Position numbers and translations under genes: made by a program | Notes under the pieces: model-generated | The model's input: the letters and a program-made list of their open reading frames with translations, nothing else | Databases searched by the model: none | What the model was told of the DNA's origin: nothing | Assembly: GCA_965232455.1 (NCBI GenBank) | Contig: OZ246981.1 | Coordinates: 4,712,001-4,776,000 of the forward strand | Direction: 5' to 3' | DNA length: 64,000 nucleotides | Origin: JBFGFX01 sp965232455 | GTDB taxonomy: Bacteria > Pseudomonadota > Gammaproteobacteria > Steroidobacterales > Woeseiaceae | Shown here: in pieces, positions 19,301 through 27,036 of the stretch | How the letters are laid out: each line of letters opens with the position of its first letter | How positions within the stretch are numbered: position 1 is the first letter of the stretch

Positions 19301-22215
19301 GCGTAGTTGCCGGAGATGGCCACCGAGTAGCCGAACTGATACCCGCGAAGTTTATCCAGGGCGGCCAGGGGGATGCCGGCCGCCCAGCTATCGCCGCTGG
19401 CATCGCCCGTGTAGGGATACACGTAGGCGCTGCCGGCCTGCAGCGTGGTGTCGGAAAAATCGCCCTTGTGGTTAGGAGCGCCGACGATGATGTCCTTGTT
19501 CTCGGAAATCGCGACCGAGTCGCCGAACAGGTCTTCGCTGTAGTACCACTCGGTCTTCTGCGGATTGACGAGCTCCGCGACGACATTCCAGCTGCCGCCG
19601 TCGTACGAATAGGTCCACACTCTCCCTTCGAGGCTTTCCTCGGGCGCCGAGACCGGGCCCGCTACCGACGCGCTCGGAGCGCCCACGACCAGCGTGGTGC
19701 CGGACAACGCGACGGAGCCGCCGAAGTAGTCGTCGCCGTTCGCCAGAGCGGAGGGGCTGGTGATCCGGGTGACGTCGGCCCGGAGGGCGCCGTACCTGTC
19801 TTCGATTTCCCCACCGCTCCAGCGGTCATTGGTGGCGTCGTACGGAATGACGAACACTTTGTTGTTCGCGTCGTCGCTGACGACGGCAAAGTCGTCGGAG
19901 ATGGCCACGGATGCACCGATGTCGCTGCGACCACTGGTGAATTTGGCGACCTGATTCCAGCTGCTGCCGTCGTATTCGAATACGTACGCTGCGCCGTCGC
20001 TGCCAACGATGGCGCTGGTGCGGGCGCCCGCATGGATGGCCACCGAGAGGCCGAATTCGTTCGTATCTTCGTCCGCCGCGTCTTCGGGGACGAGCAACGC
20101 CGGCAGGGTTTTTACCCAGCTGCCGTTGCCGTAGGTGTATACCCGGGCCTCGCCCGCGTCCGTCCCGTCCGGCCGTTCGTTGCGGTACCGGAAGCCCGCG
20201 ATCGCGTAGTCCCCGGACATCGCCAGGGCAGTGGCGTTATCGTCCCCGGTACCCGTGAAGGTGTGACGGGGCTGCCAGTAGGCGTACAGCTCCACCGGCG
20301 AGGCGCCCATGGCAAAGCTGTCGCCGACGGTGTAAAGGGTGCTGTTGTCGTCAGCGACGGGCGTCCAGCCGCCGAAGATGTAACCGTCCCGCTGCAGGTC
20401 GGTGCCGACAATGCCGTCGACGACGACCGTGGCACCCGCCGCATAGTCGACCGCGGCGGGGGTCTCGCCGCTGCCGCCGTTGGCGTAATAGGTGACCGTA
20501 ACGGTGCTTCCGGGAACGAGCCAGCGGGCGGAGAGCGTCACCGACGTCTCCCCGATGGTCAGGTCGTCGCCTTCGAAGTAGACGCGTCCGTCCGTCGCGG
20601 TCCAGCCGTCGAAATAGTAGTTCGCGCCGCTGTCGTTCGTCAGCGTGAGGTTGCCCGTGTTGCCGGGGACCGTCGTGGTCTGCCACGGCAGGTACACCGT
20701 GCTCTCCGCAGGCACCGTGCCGCCGGCCAGCGCCTCGCCGGCCGGAACGTTGGCGTCGTAGGTGACGGTGCTACCCCAGACGACGTACAGCGTAACGTCC
20801 CGGTTCGCCGTGAACGTCTCGCCGGCGCGGTAGCTTAAGCCCTCGCCCCGGATCGGGTTCGTGGTCCAGCCGTAAAAGGCGGCGTCGCTCTTCGCATAGT
20901 CGCCGAGGTTGTCCAGCAGGGTGACCGTGTCGCCCTCGACGTAGTCAAGCGCGGGTGCGGGCTCGGAGCCGCTTTCCGCACCGTTGCCGTCGTAGGAGAC
21001 GCCGACGATACCGGGGTTGCCGTCGACGTTGTGCCAGCGAGCGTAGAGGGTCACGTTGCCGGGCACACCGTCGGGGAAGACGTCGGTGTTGGACGCAGAG
21101 AGCTCGAACGTCTGCCCCTCTCTGTACACCGTGCCGCCGTCGGTCTCGATGCGCCAGCCGACGAAGTACCACACTTCGTCGGGGGACGACGCGGGGTCAC
21201 GAACCCGCTGCAGGCCGCCGCTGTTGCCCAGGACGGTGACCGTGTCGCCCAATATGTAGGTGTTGTTGTCCGCCGGCGGCGAGCCGGTGACGGTGGACGT
21301 GGTATCGAAACTGACGTTGGCGTCGTAGGTGACGGTATAGAGGATGGCCTCCCACTGCGCGTAGAGCGTCAGGTTCGCCGGTCCCATCGTCAGCGTGTCG
21401 CCGGCGGTATAGTCCATACCGCTGCCGTCAGGCTCCGTGTTCCAGGCGAGAAAGGTATACCCGACCCGGACCGGGACCGCGCTGTCGATCGAAGCCAGCG
21501 TTCCCGGGACGTAGCCGGTGCTCGCCGACGGCACGTCGATCGTTTCGCCGTCGACGTTGTCGTCGTAGGTGATCGTGTAAGTGGAACCGTTCGTCCACTG
21601 CGCGTACAGCGTCACGTCGGCCGCGCCCAGGGTCAACGTACCGCCGGCCGCGTAGCCTAAACCCGTGCCGTCGGGCAGCGTGTTCCAGCCGGCGAAGATA
21701 AAGCCCGCCCGTTCGGGGACGGTGCTGCTGACGGCAACCACCGCTCCCGCGACATAGCCGGAGCTTTCCGAAGGCACGTCGATGGTTTCATCGTCGACGT
21801 TGTCGTCGTAGGTGATCGTGTAGGTGGCTTCGGTCGTCCACTGCGCGTACAGCGTCACGTCGGCCAAACCTATCATCAGCGTTCCGCCGGCCGCGTAGGC
21901 AACACCGGTGCCGTCCGGAACGGTGTTCCAGCCGGCAAAGGCATAGCCGTCCCGTTCAGGGACGCTGCTGCTGACGGAAACCACCGTTCCCGTGGCAAAG
22001 CCGGCGCTCGCGGGCGGCACGTCGATGGTCTCCGTGTCGACGTTGTCGTCGTAACTGACGGTGTAGGTCGCCACATCGCCGTCGTTATCGCCGCCGTTAT
22101 TGCCGCCGCTGCCGCCGCAGCCGGCCAGTGCGAACAGCATCAGGCAGATGCAGGTAAATCCGTTGAGGCCGTATTTGTGTTGTTGGGCCTTCTCAAAAAA
22201 AGCTGCGCGCTTCAT
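16357..22215 (-). CDS. Giant lipoprotein with InlB-B/Flg_new repeats, FG-GAP propeller and DUF1566-like C-terminus
   Basis: A 1952-residue predicted surface lipoprotein; the signal peptide ends in lipobox LFALAGCGG. Residues ~54-650 hold seven Listeria-Bacteroides (Flg_new/InlB B) modules with YTITYDDN starts, AGWNT middles and VTLYAQW ends. Residues ~650-1100 hold about seven FG-GAP-like repeats (GDSVAISENKDIIVGAP, GSAYVYPYTG), suggesting one propeller. Seven further InlB-B-type modules run to ~1660, the last three shorter. A pre-peptidase-like beta domain (DWYYFDATAGHEYEV) follows, and the last ~200 residues resemble the DUF1566/Lcl C-terminal domain, ending SFYWGST...NYYVRAVRRF. A ribosome-binding GAGGGAAC precedes the ATG. 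These module classes occur in adhesins and secreted proteins; a role in attachment is inference. The same-strand lipoprotein array follows. Confidence 0.88.
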   Translation of the reverse strand: MKRAAFFEKAQQHKYGLNGFTCICLMLFALAGCGGSGGNNGGDNDGDVATYTVSYDDNVDTETIDVPPASAGFATGTVVSVSSSVPERDGYAFAGWNTVPDGTGVAYAAGGTLMIGLADVTLYAQWTTEATYTITYDDNVDDETIDVPSESSGYVAGAVVAVSSTVPERAGFIFAGWNTLPDGTGLGYAAGGTLTLGAADVTLYAQWTNGSTYTITYDDNVDGETIDVPSASTGYVPGTLASIDSAVPVRVGYTFLAWNTEPDGSGMDYTAGDTLTMGPANLTLYAQWEAILYTVTYDANVSFDTTSTVTGSPPADNNTYILGDTVTVLGNSGGLQRVRDPASSPDEVWYFVGWRIETDGGTVYREGQTFELSASNTDVFPDGVPGNVTLYARWHNVDGNPGIVGVSYDGNGAESGSEPAPALDYVEGDTVTLLDNLGDYAKSDAAFYGWTTNPIRGEGLSYRAGETFTANRDVTLYVVWGSTVTYDANVPAGEALAGGTVPAESTVYLPWQTTTVPGNTGNLTLTNDSGANYYFDGWTATDGRVYFEGDDLTIGETSVTLSARWLVPGSTVTVTYYANGGSGETPAAVDYAAGATVVVDGIVGTDLQRDGYIFGGWTPVADDNSTLYTVGDSFAMGASPVELYAYWQPRHTFTGTGDDNATALAMSGDYAIAGFRYRNERPDGTDAGEARVYTYGNGSWVKTLPALLVPEDAADEDTNEFGLSVAIHAGARTSAIVGSDGAAYVFEYDGSSWNQVAKFTSGRSDIGASVAISDDFAVVSDDANNKVFVIPYDATNDRWSGGEIEDRYGALRADVTRITSPSALANGDDYFGGSVALSGTTLVVGAPSASVAGPVSAPEESLEGRVWTYSYDGGSWNVVAELVNPQKTEWYYSEDLFGDSVAISENKDIIVGAPNHKGDFSDTTLQAGSAYVYPYTGDASGDSWAAGIPLAALDKLRGYQFGYSVAISGNYALVGSPDDGASGGVRDDTPGSAYLFTTDDGGSTWTRGIKFPAPDGAAGPEEFGTAVAMADVSSTSGGYRAAAGALERSTNTGETAAPGATYFWEGPHSQPAAARYPVTYTGNGNDGGDVPVDVNLYADGDRVTVPDNTGAMTLANHRFDGWTRDGDTTTVYAPGEAFVMGAAGTTLAAEWIRVATVTYDANLPAGTSLDTGSVPGDDGIYDVGDSVRVAGDNGMTVSGFRFNGWNGQADGQGTDYAGRFTIADDTTLYAQWLPVYTVTYDGNSNDTGTVPVDGNSYAAGEPVTVSANNGNLARSGYVYGGWNTAAGGGGTPYDASGSATFDMPASDVTLYARWLQIFGISYSDASGESSNLPQNGTYVENDASFTISTAVPVRDGYVFDGWYTDAGFGGTRYMPGDVYSTNGNGDVGFYADWVQAGTLTATPSALGASYTVSFDDNDGNDTTQVASQTVAVSDAAVPPSLPVRTGYNFAGWYSDPALTRAYDFDTAITGNVTLYARWTSQTVSHNVQLYVSTRIGNWFQPAQSIAEGGSAVEPADPVLNSGYYFTGWYYDTAFTAPYDFNTPVTAYVQLFAGGATVPVHAVSFDDNDGDAASNQLLSQRVVEGQAATEPAAPPVLAGADFAGWYSDPGLTTAYDFSTPVTSDITLYARWIDRWTEGDLATSTDNTDWYYFDATAGHEYEVAWDYSADGSSTNGGDVRVTAYRGDLASTYFVVVDNGNAANAQRITATVDERIYLRIEVNSGTAGTYALRLTRDYEAGDTGPGGGLIFYIDDGTYGTDNGGNTIWTYLEAAPASYDSQHIWGLNTYTNGGRRSKAINGSNETALGTGYQNTLDFIGSETEGPQIDPTFGGPIYYAAQRAASLSIVSGATGLLFDDWFLPAADTLSEMYANLYAADYDGDGAPDNIGEFVDTQNASFYWGSTEAADIACDQYCEPGQPFYVNHAWSLDVGGRGFVGDGRWKDGNYYVRAVRRF

Positions 22216-22644
22216 AGCGTTCCCTCGGGCATTGTTTGTCCGTAGCGGTGTCTAGGGCGCATGCCCTTCCGATCCTGCGCTCGCCGTGGTGACAGAGCGT
22301 CAAACGAGCCGGGTAACGACGTGCTTGCAAACCGACCTCGACGTTTGATCCAGGCCCCATTCGCACGGTGTCGTTTGCTCGAGCCGAGGCGCTCTGCCGC
22401 GTATGCAACGACGCGGATCGGCGGGCGGTCACCGCCTCCGATGCCGTTCATGCTAGGCGCGGCCGCGACCGAGACAATTGTTATAACGTTCTGTTCGTCT
22501 GCCGTTTATGTTCGGTTCATGAAAGCGGTGAGACGCCGCTACAGCGATGTTTCGCTTTACATTTCTTCACGTTCGGTTGCATTGAATTACGTGAAGTCTC
22601 ATAGAGTCTCCGCATCGACGGATTTCAAAGTTTGGAGATCGAAG
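22216..22644. other. Intergenic region between divergent units
   Basis: About 430 bp between the minus-strand lipoprotein island and the plus-strand genes. An open frame crosses it on the plus strand, but its upstream part has no ribosome-binding site or recognisable protein character. The AT-rich patch near 22478-22520 (ACAATTGTTATAACG) is the likeliest promoter location. I see no RNA gene. Confidence 0.4.
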
Positions 22645-22923
22645 TTGAAGCAGTACTTCACCGTCACGCTGCTGGCGGCGCTGTTCGCCACCTTGTTATC
22701 TGCGGCCGCCGAAGAGTCGGGTGGCCACCAGGCGGAGCTCGAGCCGCGATTCGCTGAGGCACGGGAGCGTGTGGATCTGACGGACGGGCAGGCTGAGCGG
22801 ATCGAGCCGATTATCTTGTCGGGCGCCGAGGCGACGCGTCAGGTGAAGGAGTGTCCGGTACCTTTTTCCGAAAAGAATTTAATCGACATGGCGTTGTGTC
22901 GAGTGAGGTTGTGCTGTGGATGA
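22645..22923 (+). CDS. Short exported protein, probably a truncated Spy/LTXXQ-like remnant
   Basis: From the TTG at 22645 (preceded by TTTGGAG) the frame encodes 92 residues. They comprise a hydrophobic signal-like segment (YFTVTLLAALFATLLSAAA) and a charged helical stretch, RFAEARERVDLTDGQAERIEPII. The 'LT-x-x-Q...I.P' pattern resembles small periplasmic Spy/CpxP-type proteins, which are normally longer and continue with more helices. Here the frame ends soon after in a Cys-rich tail (ALCRVRLCCG), suggesting loss of the C-terminal half. It overlaps the next start (GTGGATGA), so translation may be coupled. The start codon and whether it is functional are uncertain. Confidence 0.45.
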   Translation: MKQYFTVTLLAALFATLLSAAAEESGGHQAELEPRFAEARERVDLTDGQAERIEPIILSGAEATRQVKECPVPFSEKNLIDMALCRVRLCCG

Positions 22924-23719
22924 GATTGGTCCCCTATCGCTGGCTATTCTGCTGACCCTGACGATCGCGGAGATCCTTTGGTCGTGGATCGGAAAGCGGG
23001 GCGCGTATAATCTCAAGGAGACGATAGCGAATCTGGGCATTGCGCTGGGCAACAGCCTCACCAGACCGTTGTCGTTGGCGTGGAAGTTCTTCATATTCAC
23101 GTTGATCGAGCCGTTCCAGGTTTATTCGCTGCCTGCCACCGGCTGGGCGTTCTTGCTGACGTTTTTAGCCGCGGACTGCGCATACTATTGGTATCACCGG
23201 TTTCACCATGAGGTGCCCGTTCTCTGGACCGTTCATCACACCCATCATTCGAGCCCCTGGTACAACCTCACGACGGCGGTGAGACTGAGCTGGATGGGCC
23301 GCTTCGTAAGCCCGTTTTTTTTCGCGCCGCTGATCCTGCTTGGCATGTCACCGCTCTGGGTGGCAGCGTCACTCGCGATTGGCCTGTTCTATCAGTTTTT
23401 CCTGCACACCGAGGCCGTGCCGCGCCTGGGCTGGTTCGAGGGCAAACTGCTCAACACGCCCGCGGCGCATCGTGTCCATCACGGGTCCAATGCCCGTTAC
23501 ATTGACAGGAATTACGCGGGCGCCCTGATCATCTGGGATCGCCTGTTCGGCACGTACGAGCCGGAAAGCGACGAGGTGAGGTATGGTGTCAGGAGCGGTT
23601 TCGTCGGGCACAATCCGTTCGTCATTCAGTTCGGACCGCTTTGGAAGTACCTGACCGGTGAGTGGCGGCGGGAACGGGACCATGCTGACGCGGACGGGTC
23701 GACTCGTGCCGGTATCTGA
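22916..23719 (+). CDS. Sterol desaturase / fatty acid hydroxylase family membrane enzyme
   Basis: A 267-residue polytopic membrane protein of the di-iron fatty-acid-hydroxylase superfamily. The three His clusters expected for the metal site are visible: HRFHH (~residue 94), HHTHHSS (~107) and HRVHHG (~186), with several hydrophobic segments between them. Family members oxidise lipid or sterol-like substrates in the membrane using O2; the substrate here cannot be read from sequence. The GTG start at 22916 overlaps the upstream short ORF by 8 bp and has a GAGTGAGG stretch upstream. The response regulator gene begins about 60 bp downstream, so a shared transcript with the two-component genes is plausible. 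Confidence 0.85.
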   Translation: MDEIGPLSLAILLTLTIAEILWSWIGKRGAYNLKETIANLGIALGNSLTRPLSLAWKFFIFTLIEPFQVYSLPATGWAFLLTFLAADCAYYWYHRFHHEVPVLWTVHHTHHSSPWYNLTTAVRLSWMGRFVSPFFFAPLILLGMSPLWVAASLAIGLFYQFFLHTEAVPRLGWFEGKLLNTPAAHRVHHGSNARYIDRNYAGALIIWDRLFGTYEPESDEVRYGVRSGFVGHNPFVIQFGPLWKYLTGEWRRERDHADADGSTRAGI

Positions 23720-23779
23720 GTTTCGGGCCGTGCGGCAGACTCGTTGATGAACACGCTCGATTCGATCCGAGAGGCAATA

Positions 23780-24487
23780 ATGGGCGCGGACGTTCGCATA
23801 TTGATGATCGACGACGACTCGGAGTTGACTTCGCTCGTCGAGGAATACCTTAGCGCGGAAGGCGGGTTCTCCTTCGTTGCCCGTCACGACGGTGAGTCCG
23901 GCGTGTCGGCGGCGACTTCGCAAAGCTTCGACGTCATCGTCCTGGACGTCATGATGCCCGGGATGAGCGGCTTCGAGGTCCTGAAGGCTCTTCGCAAGAA
24001 CCTCGATACGCCGGTCATCATGCTGACGGCGCGGGGCGACGACATGGACAAGGTTCTGGGTCTCGAGATCGGCGCGGACGACTACGTTCCAAAACCGTGC
24101 AGCCTGCGTGAGCTGGTCGCCCGGGTTCGCGCCATCCTTCGACGGGTCAAATCGGACTCGCGGCCGGAACCCGGCCGGGAGCCGGGATTGACCGTCGGCG
24201 ACCTGCGCATCGATGCCGGGTCCCAGTCCGTGTTCCGCGACGGCCAATCCGTCGACGTTACCGGCGCGGAGTTCGGCGTGCTCGAGACCCTCGTCCGGTC
24301 CGCGGGTGAGGTGGTCAGTAAAGACGCCATAGCCCGGCATGCACTCGGGCGACGCATCATGCCCTACGATCGCAGCGTCGATGCGCACGTGAGTCATTTG
24401 CGCAAGAAGCTCGGCCCCCTGCCGAACGGGCTGCAGCGGATTAAAACCGTGCGCGGTCGCGGCTACCTCTACGTGGTGCCGTCGTGA
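23780..24487 (+). CDS. OmpR/CpxR-type response regulator
   Basis: A 235-residue response regulator. The receiver domain (~4-120) has the acidic pocket MIDDDSE (residues 9-15), the phosphoacceptor Asp ~56 in VLDVMMPG, Thr in MLTAR and Lys in VPKP. A winged-helix OmpR-type DNA-binding domain (~140-233) ends IKTVRGRGYLY. I chose the ATG at 23780 because GAGAGGC lies just upstream and the receiver begins immediately after it; an alternative start lies 33 bp upstream. The stop overlaps the kinase start by 4 bp (GTGA). The kinase partner resembles CpxA, suggesting envelope-stress sensing (inference). Confidence 0.9.
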   Translation: MGADVRILMIDDDSELTSLVEEYLSAEGGFSFVARHDGESGVSAATSQSFDVIVLDVMMPGMSGFEVLKALRKNLDTPVIMLTARGDDMDKVLGLEIGADDYVPKPCSLRELVARVRAILRRVKSDSRPEPGREPGLTVGDLRIDAGSQSVFRDGQSVDVTGAEFGVLETLVRSAGEVVSKDAIARHALGRRIMPYDRSVDAHVSHLRKKLGPLPNGLQRIKTVRGRGYLYVVPS

Positions 24488-25839
24488 ACCGGTTTTTCGG
24501 GCGTATTTTCCTGTCCACGTGGATCATCGTGATCGTGACCTCGGTGTTGACGATGTTTCTGGCCGGCATGCTCCCCAAACGCGGAAGCGACGACGGGGCC
24601 AGCTACGACGAGCAGCTCGTCGCCGTCGTTGCCAATGACCTGCGTGACGCGCTGGCGAGGGATCCGGGCGTTGCGGTTCGCACCGTTACCGACCGACACG
24701 TGCTGGATTTCGATCGCTTGATGCAGATTTACGTGCTGGACCGATCGGGGAAAGACGTGCTCGGCCGGCGGCTGCCTTTTGCCGTCAGCCGCGCGGCGCG
24801 GCAGGTTGGCGCGGCAACGACCGCTTCGCTGCGGATCGACGACGCCAGGCTGAAGCTCTTTCATGAAGGTCTGCAGGGTTATCTCGTGGTGGGTTTCCAG
24901 TCGGGTTATCCGATGGGTCGCGTCCTGATCCGGCCCGGTGCGAGAGCGATTCTCGTGATCGTTGCGCTGTTGGTCAGCGCGGCGGTTTCGCTGGTCCTCA
25001 CGCGCTTCATCGTGCTGCCGGTCCGGCGCCTGCGCGAAGCCGGCCACCGGGTCGCCGACGGCGACCTCGGCGTGCGCGTCGCCCACACCGTGGGAGGTCG
25101 CCAGGACGACATTGCACATCTGGCGAGGGATTTCGACACAATGACCGATCGCATCGAGCAGCTGCTGTCGACGCAGCAGCGATTGATGCGCGACGTTTCG
25201 CACGAGCTGCGGTCGCCGCTGGCGCGTTTGCAGGCGCTGCAGTCGTTGGCCCGGCAGAAAGCGCAGGGTGCCGAGTTGGACATCGTGATCCGCATGGAGC
25301 GGGAAACCGAACGGCTCAACCAGCTCATAGGACAGATCCTCACCTTCGCCCGGCTCGAGGCGCGAGAAGAGATCGAGCGCCGCAATACGGATCTCGCGGA
25401 CCTGCTCCGTGCGGTCGCCGACGATGCAATCGTCGAAATCGGAGATTCCGACAAAGACGTCACCCTCGCCGGCTCCGAACGGTGTTTGCTGCTGGTCGAT
25501 AATGCGCTGTTGCACAGCGCTTTCGAGAACATTGTCCGCAACGCGGTCCGGTTCACTCGGGACGGGACGAAAGTCGAGGTGACGCTCGCCGACGAAGGCA
25601 GATACACGATCGTGCACGTCGACGACCGCGGGCCCGGGGTCCCTCCCGAAGCGCTCGCGCACATGTTCGAGCCCTTTTATCAAGTAGACGAGGCGCGGCC
25701 GGCCCGTAAGGGCGGCAGCGGCGTAGGCCTCGCGATCGCGAAACGCGCGGTCGATCTTCACGGCGGTGAGATCGAAGCCACTAACCGCAAGTCGGGAGGG
25801 CTTCGAGTGACCGTCCGCCTGCCGAGGAATCCATCATGA
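24484..25839 (+). CDS. CpxA-like sensor histidine kinase
   Basis: A 451-residue membrane kinase. It has an N-terminal TM segment (~8-30), a periplasmic domain (~31-150), a second TM (~155-178) and a HAMP region with LPVRRLREAGHRVADGDL. A HisKA domain follows with the phosphorylatable His in RDVSHELRSPLARL (~240), then an ATPase domain with N-box NIVRNAVRFT, DDRGPGVP and GGSGVGLAIAKR. The SHELRSPLARL wording is typical of CpxA. The GTG start overlaps the regulator stop, and the ATGA at 25836 couples it to the downstream protease. The three genes therefore form a tight unit that senses the envelope and probably controls a periplasmic protease. Confidence 0.9.
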   Translation: MNRFFGRIFLSTWIIVIVTSVLTMFLAGMLPKRGSDDGASYDEQLVAVVANDLRDALARDPGVAVRTVTDRHVLDFDRLMQIYVLDRSGKDVLGRRLPFAVSRAARQVGAATTASLRIDDARLKLFHEGLQGYLVVGFQSGYPMGRVLIRPGARAILVIVALLVSAAVSLVLTRFIVLPVRRLREAGHRVADGDLGVRVAHTVGGRQDDIAHLARDFDTMTDRIEQLLSTQQRLMRDVSHELRSPLARLQALQSLARQKAQGAELDIVIRMERETERLNQLIGQILTFARLEAREEIERRNTDLADLLRAVADDAIVEIGDSDKDVTLAGSERCLLLVDNALLHSAFENIVRNAVRFTRDGTKVEVTLADEGRYTIVHVDDRGPGVPPEALAHMFEPFYQVDEARPARKGGSGVGLAIAKRAVDLHGGEIEATNRKSGGLRVTVRLPRNPS

Positions 25840-26870
25840 GAAAGCCACTGAAAACCGTATTCGTAATCATCGCCGCGCTGGCCGCCGTGCCGGCATGGGC
25901 GGCCAAATCCGTCGCCGACATCTTCGAGCGCGTCAGAGATACCGTGGTCGTCATCGAGACCCGGGAGAAGGGCTTCAGCGAAGACGGCTGGAGCACTCAG
26001 GTGAGCAGCTCCAGCCATGGTACCGGGGTCATCGTTTCGGAGTCGGGCGACATCCTGACCGCCTCACACGTCGTGCACAATGCGGACAGGGTCATCGTCC
26101 ACCTTGCGGACGGGCAGAAGTATCTGGCCACGATCCACGGCACCGACCTCGCTTCCGACACCGCGAGAATTACGTTGCAGGATCCGCCGGACGAGCTGCC
26201 GGTGGCGAAGCTTGCCGATTCCGACAAAGTGCGCATCGGCGATCCGGTATTCGTCATCGGAACGCCGTACGGTCTCGAACATACGCTGACGCTCGGCCAC
26301 ATCGGCGGGCGCCGGTCAGAAGGCGATCAGGGTATGTCGCCGGTCGAGTTTCTGCAGACCGATGCCGCGATCAACCGCGGAAATTCAGGCGGCCCGATGT
26401 TCAACAGCGACGGCAAGGTCATCGGCATCGTCTCTTACATCGTGTCGTCGACCGGTGGTCATGAAGGACTCGGTTTCGCGAGCACCATCAACGTGGCCTA
26501 CGATCTCATGTTCAACAAGCCGCACTGGTGGTCGGGCATAGATTCGATTCCCATTGGAAAGCAACTCGCCGGGGCGCTGAACGTACCCCAATCGTTCGGA
26601 TTACTGGTGCAGCGGGTGGCTGACGGTTCGATCGGCCACCACCTGCGCGTTCGGCCGGGCTATCTGCCGGTCTTTATCGACGATCGTGAGCTGCTGCTCG
26701 GCGGCGACGTCATCCTGGCGGTTGCCGGCGTTCGACTGGCCGGTGACGGCAGTCAATTCCATGCGATCCGGGAGGCCGCCCTTGCAGTCGAGTCGGGTGG
26801 ACGTTTCGAGATAACCGTGTGGCGCGGCGGGAAGGAGGTCACGCTGTTTACCACGAAAGATTGGGACTGA
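25836..26870 (+). CDS. HtrA/DegP-like periplasmic serine protease with one PDZ-like region
   Basis: A 344-residue protein with a signal peptide cleaved near VPAWA-A. The trypsin-like domain shows the His in LTASHVV (~82), a probable Asp in SDTARI (~107) and the nucleophile Ser in NRGNSGGP (~180). A C-terminal PDZ-like segment (~240-340) contains LLLGGDVILAVAG. The region around the Asp is unusual: HtrA enzymes usually read 'DPxTDLAVLK', whereas here it is DLASDTARITL, so activity should be tested rather than assumed. HtrA proteases degrade misfolded envelope proteins, which fits its translational coupling (ATGA) to a CpxA-like kinase. Confidence 0.85.
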   Translation: MRKPLKTVFVIIAALAAVPAWAAKSVADIFERVRDTVVVIETREKGFSEDGWSTQVSSSSHGTGVIVSESGDILTASHVVHNADRVIVHLADGQKYLATIHGTDLASDTARITLQDPPDELPVAKLADSDKVRIGDPVFVIGTPYGLEHTLTLGHIGGRRSEGDQGMSPVEFLQTDAAINRGNSGGPMFNSDGKVIGIVSYIVSSTGGHEGLGFASTINVAYDLMFNKPHWWSGIDSIPIGKQLAGALNVPQSFGLLVQRVADGSIGHHLRVRPGYLPVFIDDRELLLGGDVILAVAGVRLAGDGSQFHAIREAALAVESGGRFEITVWRGGKEVTLFTTKDWD

Positions 26871-27036
26871 CGCACTCCAGTCTGACGGCGCGTGGGCACC
26901 GAACGTCGTGTATCGTTGTATCGGCCAGCCCGGCCGCCGCCGGCCGGCCGTACAACTATTGTTAGAGTATGCTTTGTTCAACTTCTTTCCACGAAGGAGC
27001 CGGCGAGCTGGAACGGCAGCCGCCCCGGAGTTTCGC

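Noticed and set aside
22261..22644. Upstream extension of the plus-strand frame ending at 22923
   Set aside because: It has no ribosome site and no protein-like character; the signal-like segment starts at the TTG at 22645.
24469..25761. A 430-residue minus-strand frame opposite the histidine kinase
   Set aside because: The kinase has all expected catalytic motifs in order and couples with both neighbours; the antisense frame has no recognisable domain.
26925..26951. GC-rich CCGGCCG-type inverted repeat after the protease gene as a terminator
   Set aside because: The arms are low-complexity CGG/CCG with several registers and no T-run, so a specific structure cannot be supported.
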